Made by a program: the position numbers and the translations under genes. From positions 3,348,001 to 3,412,000 of the forward strand of contig OZ246981.1 of assembly GCA_965232455.1 (NCBI GenBank): a stretch of 64,000 bases of DNA, in the 5' to 3' direction. This document shows positions 1 to 9,104 of this stretch, piece by piece (position 1 is the first letter of the stretch; every line of letters starts with the position of its first letter). The stretch comes from JBFGFX01 sp965232455 (GTDB taxonomy: Bacteria > Pseudomonadota > Gammaproteobacteria > Steroidobacterales > Woeseiaceae). Below the pieces are notes generated by a model. That model did no database searches and had not been told where the DNA came from. It worked only from the letters and a program-made list of their open reading frames with translations.

Positions 1-1322
1 ACGACGGGATGCTGCTCGGCAAAAAACACCGCCTCTCGCTCGGCCCGACCGCCGATATTCCTTACCTGAATAAGCAGCAGCGCTGGACGTTCAGCCGCTG
101 CGGGCTCATCGACCCGCTGTCCATCGACGACTATTGCAAACACGGCGGTTTTACGGGGTTGAAGCGGGCGCTGGACATCGGCCCCGCCCAGGTCGTCGAC
201 GAGATCAGGCGTTCCGGGCTGCGCGGCCGCGGCGGCGCGGGGTTTCCGACCGGGATCAAGTGGCAGACCGTTGCGGCCGCCGATGCGGACCGGAAGTACG
301 TCGCATGTAACGCCGACGAAGGCGACAGCGGTACGTTTTCGGATCGAATTCTGATGGAAAGCGATCCGTTCACGCTGATCGAGGGCATGCTCATCGCCGG
401 CTTCGCGGTCGGCGCCAACCGAGGCTACATCTATCTGCGCTCGGAATATCCCCTGGCGCGCAGCGTACTCAACAAAGCACTCGTCAGGGCGCGGAAAGCC
501 GGCTGGCTCGGCGAGAACGTTGCCGGAGCCGGATTCGATTTTGACATCGAGCTGCACATTGGCGGCGGCTCCTACGTGTGCGGCGAGGAAACGTCCATGC
601 TCGAGAGCCTGGAGGGAAAAGCCGGACTCGTTCGCTTCAAGCCGCCGCTACCCGCGCTTGAGGGCCTGTTCGGCAGGCCCACCGTCGTCAACAACGTCGT
701 GACGCTGGGCTCGGTCACGAATATTCTGGCGTTGGGACATGCCGCGTACGCGGATTTCGGCGTCGAGCGTTCACGCGGCACTCTCGCCTTTCAGCTCGCC
801 GGCAACGTGAAACGCGGCGGCCTGGTGGAGCTGGCGTTCGGGCGAACGCTGCGCGAGCTGATCGAGGACTGGGGCGGCGGCACCGCGTCGGGACGACCCG
901 TTCGCGCGGTACAGGTCGGCGGCCCGCTGGGCGCGTATTTTCCGGCATCGCTGCTCGATACGCCCCTCGCGTACGAGGCCTTTGCCGAACTGCGCGGCAT
1001 GCTCGGTCACGGCGGAATCGTCGTTTTCGACGATACCGTCGATATGGCGCAGCAGGCGCGATTCGCGATGGAATTCTGCGCGATCGAGTCCTGCGGTAAG
1101 TGCACGCCGTGCCGCATCGGCTCGGTCCGCGGTGTCGAAGTCATCGACCGGATCATCGCCGACCAGAATCGCGACGCAAATCTCGAACTGCTCGGCGATT
1201 TGTGTGAGACGATGATTGACGGCTCGCTCTGCGCCATGGGCGGTTTGACGCCCTACCCGGTGCAGAGTGCGCTAAAATACTTCCCCGAGGACTTTGCGCC
1301 TTCGGTTGGAGCACGTTCATGA
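1..1322 (+). CDS. fdsB: NAD-dependent formate dehydrogenase, beta (diaphorase) subunit, 5'-truncated
   Basis: This is the NuoF/HoxF-like flavoprotein subunit of a soluble molybdenum formate dehydrogenase. It passes electrons from the alpha subunit through FMN to NAD+. The reading frame is already open at base 3, so the N-terminal thioredoxin-like part lies outside the window. Visible are the FMN/NADH-binding glycine motif RGRGGAGFP near base 225, CNADEGDSGTFSDR near 306, GEETSMLE near 582, and the 4Fe-4S motif ESCGKCTPCR near 1087 with a later Cys near 1230. The stop overlaps the fdsA start (ATGA), so the two are translationally coupled. NuoF itself is the alternative, but a molybdopterin subunit follows directly. 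Family assignment is firm; substrate rests on fdsA. Confidence 0.9.
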   Translation, partial: DGMLLGKKHRLSLGPTADIPYLNKQQRWTFSRCGLIDPLSIDDYCKHGGFTGLKRALDIGPAQVVDEIRRSGLRGRGGAGFPTGIKWQTVAAADADRKYVACNADEGDSGTFSDRILMESDPFTLIEGMLIAGFAVGANRGYIYLRSEYPLARSVLNKALVRARKAGWLGENVAGAGFDFDIELHIGGGSYVCGEETSMLESLEGKAGLVRFKPPLPALEGLFGRPTVVNNVVTLGSVTNILALGHAAYADFGVERSRGTLAFQLAGNVKRGGLVELAFGRTLRELIEDWGGGTASGRPVRAVQVGGPLGAYFPASLLDTPLAYEAFAELRGMLGHGGIVVFDDTVDMAQQARFAMEFCAIESCGKCTPCRIGSVRGVEVIDRIIADQNRDANLELLGDLCETMIDGSLCAMGGLTPYPVQSALKYFPEDFAPSVGARS

Positions 1323-4153
1323 ACCCTGTACGAGAAGCCGACCTTGGCACGCCGGAGAGCAAAAACGAAAACACGGTCGCCATCGAAATCGACGGCCTGC
1401 CCGCCACCGTAAGGGCCGGCACAACCGTCCTGCGCGCCGCGCGCGAGTCCGGCATCGACATCCCCAAGCTCTGCGCGAGCGACAATCTCGAGCCGTTTGG
1501 CTCCTGCCGCCTGTGCGTCGTCGAGGTCGAGGGTCAAAAGGGGTATCCCGCCTCGTGTACCACCCGGGTAACGGAAGGCATGCAAATCCGCACCCAGACG
1601 CCGGCGCTTGCAAAACTGCGCCGAAACGTCATGGAGCTGTACATCTCGGATCATCCACTCGACTGCCTGACCTGTTCGGCAAACGGTGACTGCGAGCTGC
1701 AGGACATGGCGGGCGCGGTGGGTCTGCGCGAAGTGCGTTACGGTTACGATGGCGAGAATCACCTGGACGCGGCCGTCGATGACAGCAATCCGTATTTTGC
1801 GTTCGACCCGAGCAAATGCATCGTCTGCTCCCGCTGCGTGCGCGCCTGCGACGAAGTCCAGGGCACCTTCGCGCTGACGATCGAGGGCCGCGGCTTCGAC
1901 TCGAAAGTTGCCGCGAGCATGAACGAAACCTTCCTCGAATCGGAATGCGTCTCCTGCGGCGCGTGCGTTCAGGCCTGTCCTACGGCGACGCTGATGGAGA
2001 AGTCGATCATCGATCACGGGCAGCCCGAGCACAGCGTCGAAACAACCTGCGCGTATTGCGGCGTCGGCTGCTCCTTCCGGGCGGAGATGAAGGGTGACCA
2101 GGTCGTGCGCATGACGCCGTCGAAAAACGGGCAGGCCAACCACGGCCACAGCTGCGTGAAAGGCCGTTTCGCCTGGGGTTATTCCACCCACAAGGATCGG
2201 ATCTTAAGTCCGATGGTGCGCGACAGCATTCACGACCCCTGGCGGGAAGTCGGCTGGGACGAGGCGCTCCGCACGGCCGCCGGGCGGTTCAAGGACATCC
2301 AGGACAAATACGGCCGCAAGTCGGTCGGCGGCATCACGTCGTCCCGCTGCACCAACGAAGAGGTATGGCTGGTCCAGAAACTGGTGCGGGCGGCGTTCGG
2401 CAACAACAACGTCGACACCTGCGCGCGCGTGTGCCATTCACCGACCGGCTACGGGCTCAAAAAAACCCTGGGCACGTCGGCCGGAACGCAACCGTTCGAC
2501 AGCGTGATGGACGCCGACGTCATCATGGTCATCGGCGCCAACCCCACCGAGGGACATCCGGTGTTCGCATCACAGATGAAACGGCGCCTGCGCGAAGGCG
2601 CGAAGCTCATCGTGATCGACCCGCGAAAAATCGGCCTCGTGCGTTCGCCCCGGATCGAGGCGGACTTCCACCTGCCGCTGCTGCCCGGTACGAACGTGCC
2701 GATGATCAACGCGATCGCGCAGGTCGTCCTGAACGAGGGCATGGCCGACGAGGACTACATCAACGAACGCTGCGACATCCAATCCTTCGAGGCGTGGCGG
2801 CAGTCCATCCTGAAACCCGAAAACTCGCCCGAGGCGGTTGCCGAGATCTCGGGCGTGCCGGCCGAAACCATACGCGCCGCCGGGAGGCTTTACGGCGGCG
2901 CCGAGCGCGCGGCCATCTATTACGGCCTCGGCGTGTCGGAACACAGTCAGGGATCGACCATGGTCATGGGCATGGCCAATCTTGCGATGGCAACCGGAAA
3001 CCTGGGCTTCAGCGGCTGCGGCGTCAATCCGCTGCGCGGCCAGAACAACGTGCAGGGCTCCTGCGACATGGGCTCGTTCCCGCACGAACTCGCCGGCTAC
3101 CGGCCCGTCGCGGACGACGCCGTGCGCGGCACGTTCGAGCAACGCTGGAACGTCCAACTGGACGCGGTGCCCGGCCTGCGTATCCCGAACATGTTCGACG
3201 CCGCCGTTGCCGGCCAATTCAAAGGCATGTACATACAGGGCGAGGACCTCGCTCAGTCGGACCCGAATACCCTGCACGTCGAAAAAGCGCTCGGCAGCAT
3301 GGAGTGTGTCGTCGTCCAGGACCTGTTCCTCAACGAAACCGCAAAATTCGCGCACATATTCCTTCCGGGTACTTCGTTCCTGGAAAAGGACGGCACGTTC
3401 ATCAACGCCGAGCGACGCATCAATCGCGTCCGACCGGTGATGAAACCCCGGCAGGGCAAAGCCGAGTGGCTGATTACGCAGGAGTTGGCGCAGGCGCTCG
3501 GGTATCCGATGGATTTCGCCAGCGAGGCCGAAATCATGGACGAGATTGCGGCGCTGACGCCGACGTTCAGCGGCGTTTCGTTCGAGTTCCTGGACCGGGT
3601 CGGCAGCGTGCAGTGGCCGTGCAACGAACAGATGCCGATGGGAACGCCGATCATGCACGTGGAGAACTTCGTGCGCGGCAAAGGCCTGTTCGTGGAAACC
3701 GACTACGTACCGACCGATGAGCGGACCAGCAGAAAATTCCCGCTGCTGTTGACAACCGGACGGATACTGACGCAATACAACGTCGGCGCACAGACCCGCC
3801 GCACGGACAACGTCGTGTGGCACGACGAAGACGTCCTCGAAATTCATCCGCATGACGCCGAAACGCGCGGCATCATCGACGGCAAGCGCGTGTCGCTGAA
3901 GAGCCGCAAAGGCGAAATCACGCTGACCGCGAATATCACCGAACGCGTGCCGCCGGGCGTCGTTTACACGACCTTCCACAACCCGGAAACCGGCGCCAAC
4001 GTCGTCACGACCGAATACAGCGACTGGGCAACCGAGTGCCCGGAATACAAAGTCACGGCGGTGCAGGTGGCGCCGGCTATACGGCCCTCGAAGTGGCAGC
4101 AGGAATTCGAGGTGCGGGCCAGGGAGCAGAGTCGGGTTTTGGAGGAAAGCTGA
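1319..4153 (+). CDS. fdsA: Formate dehydrogenase, molybdopterin alpha subunit
   Basis: This 944-residue catalytic subunit oxidises formate to CO2. Domains in order: a 2Fe-2S ferredoxin domain (Cys52, 63, 66, 80); a His-Cys3 4Fe-4S site (His112, Cys116, 119, 125); two 4Fe-4S clusters (CIVCSRC from 167 and CVSCGAC from 210); the Fdh-type 4Fe-4S motif CAYCGVGC from 244; then the molybdopterin domain and a C-terminal MGD-binding domain. The predicted metal ligand is Cys372 in CARVCHSPT, so this is a cysteine enzyme, not a selenocysteine one. Length and cluster set match FdsA/FdhF of NAD-linked enzymes. No fdsD or fdhD follows; accessory genes may lie upstream or elsewhere. A formate role next to histidine genes is inference. 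Confidence 0.93.
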   Translation: MNPVREADLGTPESKNENTVAIEIDGLPATVRAGTTVLRAARESGIDIPKLCASDNLEPFGSCRLCVVEVEGQKGYPASCTTRVTEGMQIRTQTPALAKLRRNVMELYISDHPLDCLTCSANGDCELQDMAGAVGLREVRYGYDGENHLDAAVDDSNPYFAFDPSKCIVCSRCVRACDEVQGTFALTIEGRGFDSKVAASMNETFLESECVSCGACVQACPTATLMEKSIIDHGQPEHSVETTCAYCGVGCSFRAEMKGDQVVRMTPSKNGQANHGHSCVKGRFAWGYSTHKDRILSPMVRDSIHDPWREVGWDEALRTAAGRFKDIQDKYGRKSVGGITSSRCTNEEVWLVQKLVRAAFGNNNVDTCARVCHSPTGYGLKKTLGTSAGTQPFDSVMDADVIMVIGANPTEGHPVFASQMKRRLREGAKLIVIDPRKIGLVRSPRIEADFHLPLLPGTNVPMINAIAQVVLNEGMADEDYINERCDIQSFEAWRQSILKPENSPEAVAEISGVPAETIRAAGRLYGGAERAAIYYGLGVSEHSQGSTMVMGMANLAMATGNLGFSGCGVNPLRGQNNVQGSCDMGSFPHELAGYRPVADDAVRGTFEQRWNVQLDAVPGLRIPNMFDAAVAGQFKGMYIQGEDLAQSDPNTLHVEKALGSMECVVVQDLFLNETAKFAHIFLPGTSFLEKDGTFINAERRINRVRPVMKPRQGKAEWLITQELAQALGYPMDFASEAEIMDEIAALTPTFSGVSFEFLDRVGSVQWPCNEQMPMGTPIMHVENFVRGKGLFVETDYVPTDERTSRKFPLLLTTGRILTQYNVGAQTRRTDNVVWHDEDVLEIHPHDAETRGIIDGKRVSLKSRKGEITLTANITERVPPGVVYTTFHNPETGANVVTTEYSDWATECPEYKVTAVQVAPAIRPSKWQQEFEVRAREQSRVLEES

Positions 4154-4387
4154 TCCCGGCATGCGCTGATTGAACCGACACCCCGTCAGAACGCGCCAGA
4201 ACTCAACATAGTCGAGAACGGACGGTCGGACGAAAAATGGCAATCGTCAAGCCGGTCGCCGGAATACCAATTTCATTGCGCTAGGATTGGCTGAATCCTG
4301 GCTGGTGTTCAGCCCTTTGCTGACCGGCTTGAGACAAACTGCGCCAAGTCTTCTAAAGAGCTGACATCGCACATTGGAACCTCGCCC

Positions 4388-4837
4388 ATGCAAAAACAGT
4401 CTTTTCTTCTCATTCTCCTCGGCTTGACGAGCTACGCTGCCGCAAACGAAACGTTCCTCACTCCACCGACAGAATATGTTATTTCGGGTAGTGACAGGTA
4501 TGGCGAAAGCGCGTACCAGATGCATGCCGTTGTCGGGTATAACGAGAAGCAAACAACGCTACGAGAGTTGTCGGTAAGGATCTACGACGCCAGTATCACC
4601 ATCGCCGCCGACTTACTGGAAAAGGTGCGTGACCCTGACCTCGGTAGAATTAGGGTGATAAATGACGCAGGCATTGTCGGTTCGTACTTCTACATCGATA
4701 TTCCTTTCGGTGACGTTCCCCGGTGCAGAGCCGCCCGAAAGAAAAAACTCAAAATGACGCTGCATATCAGCAGTGTCGGAACCATGGATGGCGAGGGCTT
4801 GAGAGCTTACATCCATGATCCGTGCGACAAATCGTAA
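4388..4837 (+). CDS. Small secreted protein of unknown function
   Basis: This 149-residue protein is not recognised. Residues 1-20 form a clear Sec signal peptide (short basic start, LLILLGL core, AAA before the likely cleavage site). The mature part is mixed charged and hydrophobic with two cysteines, in PRCRAA and DPCDKS, that could form a disulfide in the periplasm. A lysine-rich stretch (ARKKKLKM) sits near residue 120. It stands alone, 234 bp after fdsA and convergent with the next gene. Base composition is clearly more AT-rich than fdsA, which suggests recent acquisition. The ribosome-binding site is weak, so the start is chosen from the signal peptide. Confidence 0.6.
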   Translation: MQKQSFLLILLGLTSYAAANETFLTPPTEYVISGSDRYGESAYQMHAVVGYNEKQTTLRELSVRIYDASITIAADLLEKVRDPDLGRIRVINDAGIVGSYFYIDIPFGDVPRCRAARKKKLKMTLHISSVGTMDGEGLRAYIHDPCDKS

Positions 4838-5016
4838 TCGACCAGATGCAGCCCAGGCGCCCGCGGCTGACCTACATGCCCCACCATCGCTTACGCGGCT
4901 GGAAAAGCTCAAGTAAGTACAATTCAATTCCAGCACCTTTTCAATGGCAATTCAAATCATAGGAACCAAAACAGATCGACAAACGTGCCGCCCCATCGAT
5001 CAACAATTAGCCGCGG

Positions 5017-5754
5017 TTATTGCCCAGGCTCTACTACCGCCCGAGTTGTTACTACCTCTTCCCACTTTCTGACGTCGACGCCTTTCACGATTAGCCAGAA
5101 CGTCAGAACCAGCCCAGCGAGAACCGCCGGCAATAAAAGAAGATTCGACGCGTACGACGGCGCCAATACCAGCAGAAAGTTTCTGGTCACAAAGCCAAAC
5201 CCGCCAAGTGCCAGGAGTGCACCAGTAATGCGAGGCAGGTAGCCCGATCGAAAGATCAAATACCCGAACAGTATCGAAGCGATTCCGTGAAACAACATGT
5301 ATATCCCGCCACCGTATCCGTAAATCCTGATGGACAGCATCGCGAGAGACTTGATTTGATCGGCGGAAAAGGCCTCCAAATACCCGCTGTCACTCAGAAT
5401 AATCGACGAGGCAAAATAGAAAAGCATGGCTAAGGCAAAAGTGGATGTAGATACGAGCCGGAAGAGCACGGCGAGTAAGGCTAAATCTCTGCGAACCGGA
5501 CTCAGCAATACATAGAAGAGCAACGCCAGCGCAATATCGCATACCGCTTCCACGAGGTAGAAAGCAAAGCCGACACGAAACAGCAAGCCAGATGTCTGGA
5601 TACTGTGTGCCGTAGCCGCAGCGTCGCCGGACACGATGAGTGTAGCTGGAATGTAGGCTTCGCCAATTCCGCCTGCCACGATCGGGACAAGCAACAGCGC
5701 TCCCGCGACTCTTGCGTAGATTTGCGGCGACGTATCGAATTCGTAGTTCGCCAT
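5017..5754 (-). CDS. DUF4386-family integral membrane protein
   Basis: This 245-residue protein has about six hydrophobic segments (around 15-35, 55-85, 92-115, 138-165, 170-195 and 200-225) and the order of conserved elements seen in DUF4386 proteins: an ARVAGALLL start, an AFYLVEAVCD segment, a YGGGIYMLFHG segment and a GYLPRITGALL segment. DUF4386 proteins are usually single inner-membrane proteins with no proven role. The gene stands alone. Codon use is more AT-rich than in flanking metabolic genes. The start ATG is preceded by a GGAAG-type site. Family assignment is from recall of the pattern; no function is claimed. Confidence 0.75.
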   Translation of the reverse strand: MANYEFDTSPQIYARVAGALLLVPIVAGGIGEAYIPATLIVSGDAAATAHSIQTSGLLFRVGFAFYLVEAVCDIALALLFYVLLSPVRRDLALLAVLFRLVSTSTFALAMLFYFASSIILSDSGYLEAFSADQIKSLAMLSIRIYGYGGGIYMLFHGIASILFGYLIFRSGYLPRITGALLALGGFGFVTRNFLLVLAPSYASNLLLLPAVLAGLVLTFWLIVKGVDVRKWEEVVTTRAVVEPGQ

Positions 5755-6132
5755 ACCGCTTCCTTGATTATTCTTGACTGAAGTTTCGACAGCATTTACG
5801 AAGTGCGCCGTTGAATCTAGTTCTAGTTCGAGACGCGCGGCCGGATCGCCTTGAGATCTGCATTAGTGGGCAACCGTCCAACAAACATTGTTCTTACAAT
5901 CAGAGTTCGGTTAGTGCCCCCAGAGAGTTGTTTAGATTACAGCAATCGAGTTCTTCTACTCGTTTAATCTCAAAGAAGTGGTACCGGACGATTATCTGCT
6001 ACGATCAATTGATCGCTTCGTCGATTTCACCGATCTGAGTGAACACCTGATACTGCACTAGAGTCGCACTGCCCAACCTGCAGCAACTGCATTCGGACCG
6101 CGTGGGTGTTCGAGCGAACTGCTGTGCCTCAG
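5755..6132. other. Intergenic stretch, low GC, no gene seen
   Basis: About 380 bases between the DUF4386 gene and the small membrane protein. Frames here are short and have no coding look, and no tRNA fold or strong terminator is apparent. It must hold the promoter of the leftward DUF4386 gene. It belongs to the AT-richer 4.2-6.5 kb segment. Confidence 0.5.
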
Positions 6133-6303
6133 TTATTGTTCCGAATTCTGGCCCACCATGCTCATCACGCCTTTCCCGATGAAAAAGACGCCCAAGCCGT
6201 CGAAAAAGACATTGAACAACGTAAATTCGCCGAAGAATACGGAACTGCCCATCACCAGTCCGATACCGATGATGACTATGCCCCAGAAAACGTCCTGCAT
6301 CAT
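6133..6303 (-). CDS. Very small hydrophobic membrane protein
   Basis: A 56-residue protein beginning MMQDVFWGIV. It is almost wholly hydrophobic, rich in Phe, Gly and Val, with one segment near 7-25 and a second near 33-50, and a polar tail ending NSEQ. A GTG start at 6342 would add 13 residues. The start at 6303/6300 is preferred because a GGGAG ribosome-binding site (complement of 6308-6312) lies 4-7 bases upstream of the two ATGs. The composition is not that of an antisense shadow. I do not recognise a family; an inner-membrane location is the only inference. Confidence 0.5.
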   Translation of the reverse strand: MMQDVFWGIVIIGIGLVMGSSVFFGEFTLFNVFFDGLGVFFIGKGVMSMVGQNSEQ

Positions 6304-6527
6304 GCCACTCCCGAAAACGCCGCTGACAAACCCATGACCCACTGTCGGCGAAGTCGGGGGAATTTGCTGCGATTGGCTTCACATATACCGGGTTACCCGA
6401 TTTCGCGGCTATCGCAAGCTCGCAAGCATGCCGGTCATTCAGCATCCCTCCGCTAGGGGATTATCTGAATGCGAATCACTTACAACTATCCGCATACCGG
6501 CCGGGACGCGGTTGCCCGTCCAGTCTG

Positions 6528-6562
6528 GAACCGGTCTCAATCTGGCTTGAGACCGGTTCTAG
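6528..6562. repeat. 13-bp inverted repeat ending in CTAG (mini form of the CTAG element)
   Basis: Arms GAACCGGTCTCAA (6528-6540) and its exact complement (6547-6559) flank a 6-base loop; CTAG follows at 6559-6562. The arms resemble the terminal repeats of the two large elements at 41710 and 55935 (GAACCTATCTCAA). The TAG stop of the leftward small gene at 6559-6771 lies in this CTAG. No T-run follows, so it is not an intrinsic terminator of the usual kind. Confidence 0.6.
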
Positions 6563-6771
6563 CGAACGTCGTCCGGATCCAGTGCCGTGAACCGACCGGT
6601 GCTGTTGTAGGGATCGCCGCCAAAGTCGCCATCGTCCAGCGTGAGCGGCTTGTCCTTGGGCTCGAGCCGCGAATGCACGACCTCCGCGTCCGCCTTGTTT
6701 GGCGCGTCCGACTTGGATCGAACCGGCTGTGGGCGCGGCTGTTCGCGCGTGTCCGTTTTTGGGGTAGCCAT
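6559..6771 (-). CDS. Small hydrophilic, probably disordered protein
   Basis: A 70-residue protein rich in Asp, Pro, Lys and Arg with no hydrophobic segment. The middle reads SRLEPKDKPLTLDDGDFGGD and the C-terminus is TALDPDDVR. A GAAGGA ribosome-binding site lies directly upstream of the ATG, and the acidic composition is unlike that of shadows of neighbouring genes. I do not recognise a family. It ends exactly at the CTAG of the inverted repeat at 6528-6562, so that repeat supplies its stop codon. Unstructured cytoplasmic protein is the best description. Confidence 0.5.
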   Translation of the reverse strand: MATPKTDTREQPRPQPVRSKSDAPNKADAEVVHSRLEPKDKPLTLDDGDFGGDPYNSTGRFTALDPDDVR

Positions 6772-6959
6772 TGTCCTTCACTCTCGATCGTGGTTGCCGG
6801 GCCAATGATGAATCGGGGCGGTACGGAGCGTAATGCCACCGGTCATGAAGAAGGTACCGTTCGTCGGTCGACTACCGTTCGTCGGTGAAGATCGACCGCT
6901 CGTCGGCCCACCGGGCCAGGGACGTCATTTCAACGGCCGTTCGCGCGATCACCCGCGCG

Positions 6960-8537
6960 CTAGTCCAGTGGCGGCGTGCTGTTCGGCGGGCGCCGGTGCC
7001 CGGTCGCCTGCTCGTACGCAAAGCCAAGCCGAATCAGCGTCGGCTCGGCGAACGCCCTGCCGACCAGCTGCAGGCCCACGGGCAGATTTTCTTTTACATA
7101 ACCCATGGGCACCGTGATGGCGGGAAAGCCCGTGTGCGGCGCGATGTGCTGGCTGTTGTCGCCGTGCGGCGAGTTCAGGTCCCCGATCAAACGCGGTGGA
7201 TTGCTCCAGGTCGGGTAGGCGAGTGCGTCGAGATTATGTTCAGTCATCAGTTCGTCGACGCTCGCCGTCAACTTGGCGCGGCCCACAACGGAACGTCGGC
7301 AGTCCTCGTTGACCGCGGGCGCGGTCTGGTTCTGAAAATAGTCGAGAGCGGCCTCCAGATTCGGATGATACTTCTCGGACTCTATGATCTCCTGCAGGCT
7401 TATCACCGGCGCATCGTCGCCTAAAGACGCGAGGTAGCGCTCGAGATCGTAGCGAAATCTCGGACACCATACCGTCAGCGAATCGCCCTCGACGGGTGGC
7501 ACGAGTTTGTCCAGTTCCGGCAGAATCAGCGGGTCGACGACGGTCGCGCCGGCCGCTCGCAAGTCGCTGAGCGCCTCGTCGAAACGAAGTAACACCTCTG
7601 CGTCCGCGCCCTGCCGTTCGGCAAGCTGACGCAGCACGCCGATACGCGCACCGCGAAGCGCTCCGGCATCCAGATACTGCGTGTAGTCACCGTGATCCAG
7701 GTCTCGCGCGGCGGCGGTTACCGGGTCCGCCGGGTCCGGACCCGCGATGACGCCGAGCAGGATCGCCGCGTCCGTGACCGAACGCGCCATCGGTCCACCG
7801 ACGTCATGATCGAGGTACAAAGGCACGATGCCGTCGCGGCTGGCAAGACCCATCGTCGGGCGGATACCCACGAGCGCCGCGTGCGACGACGGACCGCGAA
7901 TCGAATTCCCGGTATCCGTGCCGAGACCCGCAACGGCGAAGCTTGCGGCAACCGACGCTCCCGTGCCTCCGCTGGAACCGGCCGGCACCCGATTGAGCGC
8001 ATACGGGTTGCGGGTATGGCCGGGCAGGGCCGAACCCACGGTTTCGTAGGGCGAAAACGCAAACTCGTACATGTTGGATTTTGCAATAACAATGGCGCCC
8101 GCTTCGCGGAGCTTTTGCACCTGATACGCATCATCGGGCGGCCGGGAGTGTTTCAGCGACAGCGATCCCGCGCTGGTCGGCAGGTCGTGGGTGTCGTAGT
8201 TGTCTTTGACGATGATCGGTATGCCGTGCAGCGGTCCGCCCAGGCCGCTGCGGGCAAACGCCCGGTCCAGCTCGTCGGCCCGCGCCAGCGCGTTCGGGTT
8301 CACGGTGATGATTGCGTTGATCGCCGGGCCGCGTTTGTCGTAGGCGTTAATGCGTTCCAGCGAGCGTTCGACCAGTTCCCGCGCCGTGACGTCTCCCGCG
8401 CGCATGGCGGCATGAATGCCGGTGATGGACGCTTCGTGCACCGGAAAATCCCGTTCGGCGGCCGTCGCCGCGCCTATGCCGGTCGTAATCAGCAGTAGAA
8501 CCTTCAGTCTCGATGCGGGCCTTCTTCTAGGCTTCAT
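6960..8537 (-). CDS. Exported amidase (amidase signature family)
   Basis: This 525-residue serine amidase hydrolyses an amide bond in an unknown substrate. A signal peptide (basic start, VLLLITTGIGAA core, cleavage near ATAAER) places it outside the cytoplasm. The Ser-cisSer-Lys triad is visible: Lys111 in PIIVKDNYD, Ser188/189 in AGSSGGTG, and the nucleophile Ser212 in TDTGNSIRGPSS, where the usual GGSIR reads GNSIR. The start is taken at 8537 because the signal peptide begins there and the ATG overlaps the TGA of the upstream membrane gene (ATGA coupling). Periplasmic amidases of this group act on aryl or peptide-like amides or are secondary metabolic enzymes; the substrate cannot be read from sequence. 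Confidence 0.88.
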   Translation of the reverse strand: MKPRRRPASRLKVLLLITTGIGAATAAERDFPVHEASITGIHAAMRAGDVTARELVERSLERINAYDKRGPAINAIITVNPNALARADELDRAFARSGLGGPLHGIPIIVKDNYDTHDLPTSAGSLSLKHSRPPDDAYQVQKLREAGAIVIAKSNMYEFAFSPYETVGSALPGHTRNPYALNRVPAGSSGGTGASVAASFAVAGLGTDTGNSIRGPSSHAALVGIRPTMGLASRDGIVPLYLDHDVGGPMARSVTDAAILLGVIAGPDPADPVTAAARDLDHGDYTQYLDAGALRGARIGVLRQLAERQGADAEVLLRFDEALSDLRAAGATVVDPLILPELDKLVPPVEGDSLTVWCPRFRYDLERYLASLGDDAPVISLQEIIESEKYHPNLEAALDYFQNQTAPAVNEDCRRSVVGRAKLTASVDELMTEHNLDALAYPTWSNPPRLIGDLNSPHGDNSQHIAPHTGFPAITVPMGYVKENLPVGLQLVGRAFAEPTLIRLGFAYEQATGHRRPPNSTPPLD

Positions 8538-8899
8538 TGCCGCTTTCCTTGCGCTTCGGGTTCGTCGTCGAACAGCCAGCCCTCGAGCCTGGGTTTGATG
8601 AATCTCGGAAACACGACATACATCCCGCCGAGAATCAAACCGCCCCAGGCTGGCGACCACTGGATGATCGCAAGCGGCCACATGAACGCAGCCACCGTGT
8701 TCTGGATCGACTGTACCGTAAAGCGGATCACAAACTCGAAGAGCTGTTCCGTGACGAATTCGCCGACGCTGTTCGCCGCGGCCACTTCGCTGAAAAACGT
8801 CGTGACTTCCAGCCAGAGAAACGTGAGCACAAAGCCGCAGGCGTAAAGGCCGCCGCCGCGGGCAGCCCAGACGGCGCGAAACGCGCGTTTGAGCTGCAC
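8534..8899 (-). CDS. Small membrane protein, start uncertain
   Basis: As written from GTG at 8899, this is 121 residues with two or three hydrophobic segments (GLYACGFVLTFLWL near 16-30; AAFMWPLAIIQW near 68-80; GGLILGGMYVVF near 86-98) and an acidic tail. The frame stays open upstream to base 9056 with a coherent Lys/Arg-rich sequence (KGKRRKKKQRESLTQRVNRR) but no usual start codon. One base less in the A8 run complementary to 9006-9013 would join it to a TTG start at 9077. It overlaps the amidase start by 4 bases, so the two form an operon. Function unknown. Confidence 0.6.
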   Translation of the reverse strand: MQLKRAFRAVWAARGGGLYACGFVLTFLWLEVTTFFSEVAAANSVGEFVTEQLFEFVIRFTVQSIQNTVAAFMWPLAIIQWSPAWGGLILGGMYVVFPRFIKPRLEGWLFDDEPEAQGKRQ

Positions 8900-9104
8900 C
8901 GACAGCGCGCCAGGAAACGCGCGCGGTTCGTTGAACAGGATCGACGTCAGGCGTGCGGTGTCCTTGACCCGGCGGTTGACGCGCTGGGTGAGCGACTCCC
9001 TCTGCTTTTTTTTGCGCCGTTTTCCCTTCGGCTTTTCTTGCGCTGAATCGATTTTTTAGACCGGCCTCTGCGGCCAAGTCCCGATGGCCGCAATCTATGC
9101 TCGA

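Noticed and set aside
2570..4243. A 557-codon leftward frame opposite fdsA
   Set aside because: Shadow frame; fdsA carries the motifs on the other strand.
4154..4387. Gap after fdsA examined for fdsD or fdhD
   Set aside because: No frame of suitable length or sequence; these genes are not here.
6833..7117. A short rightward frame with a repeated P-F-V-G motif (VPFVG, LPFVG, PLVG)
   Set aside because: The repeat comes from a short DNA duplication (ACCGTTCGTCGGT near 6855 and 6875). The frame then runs into the antisense of the amidase gene, so it is probably not a gene, though a very small peptide cannot be excluded.
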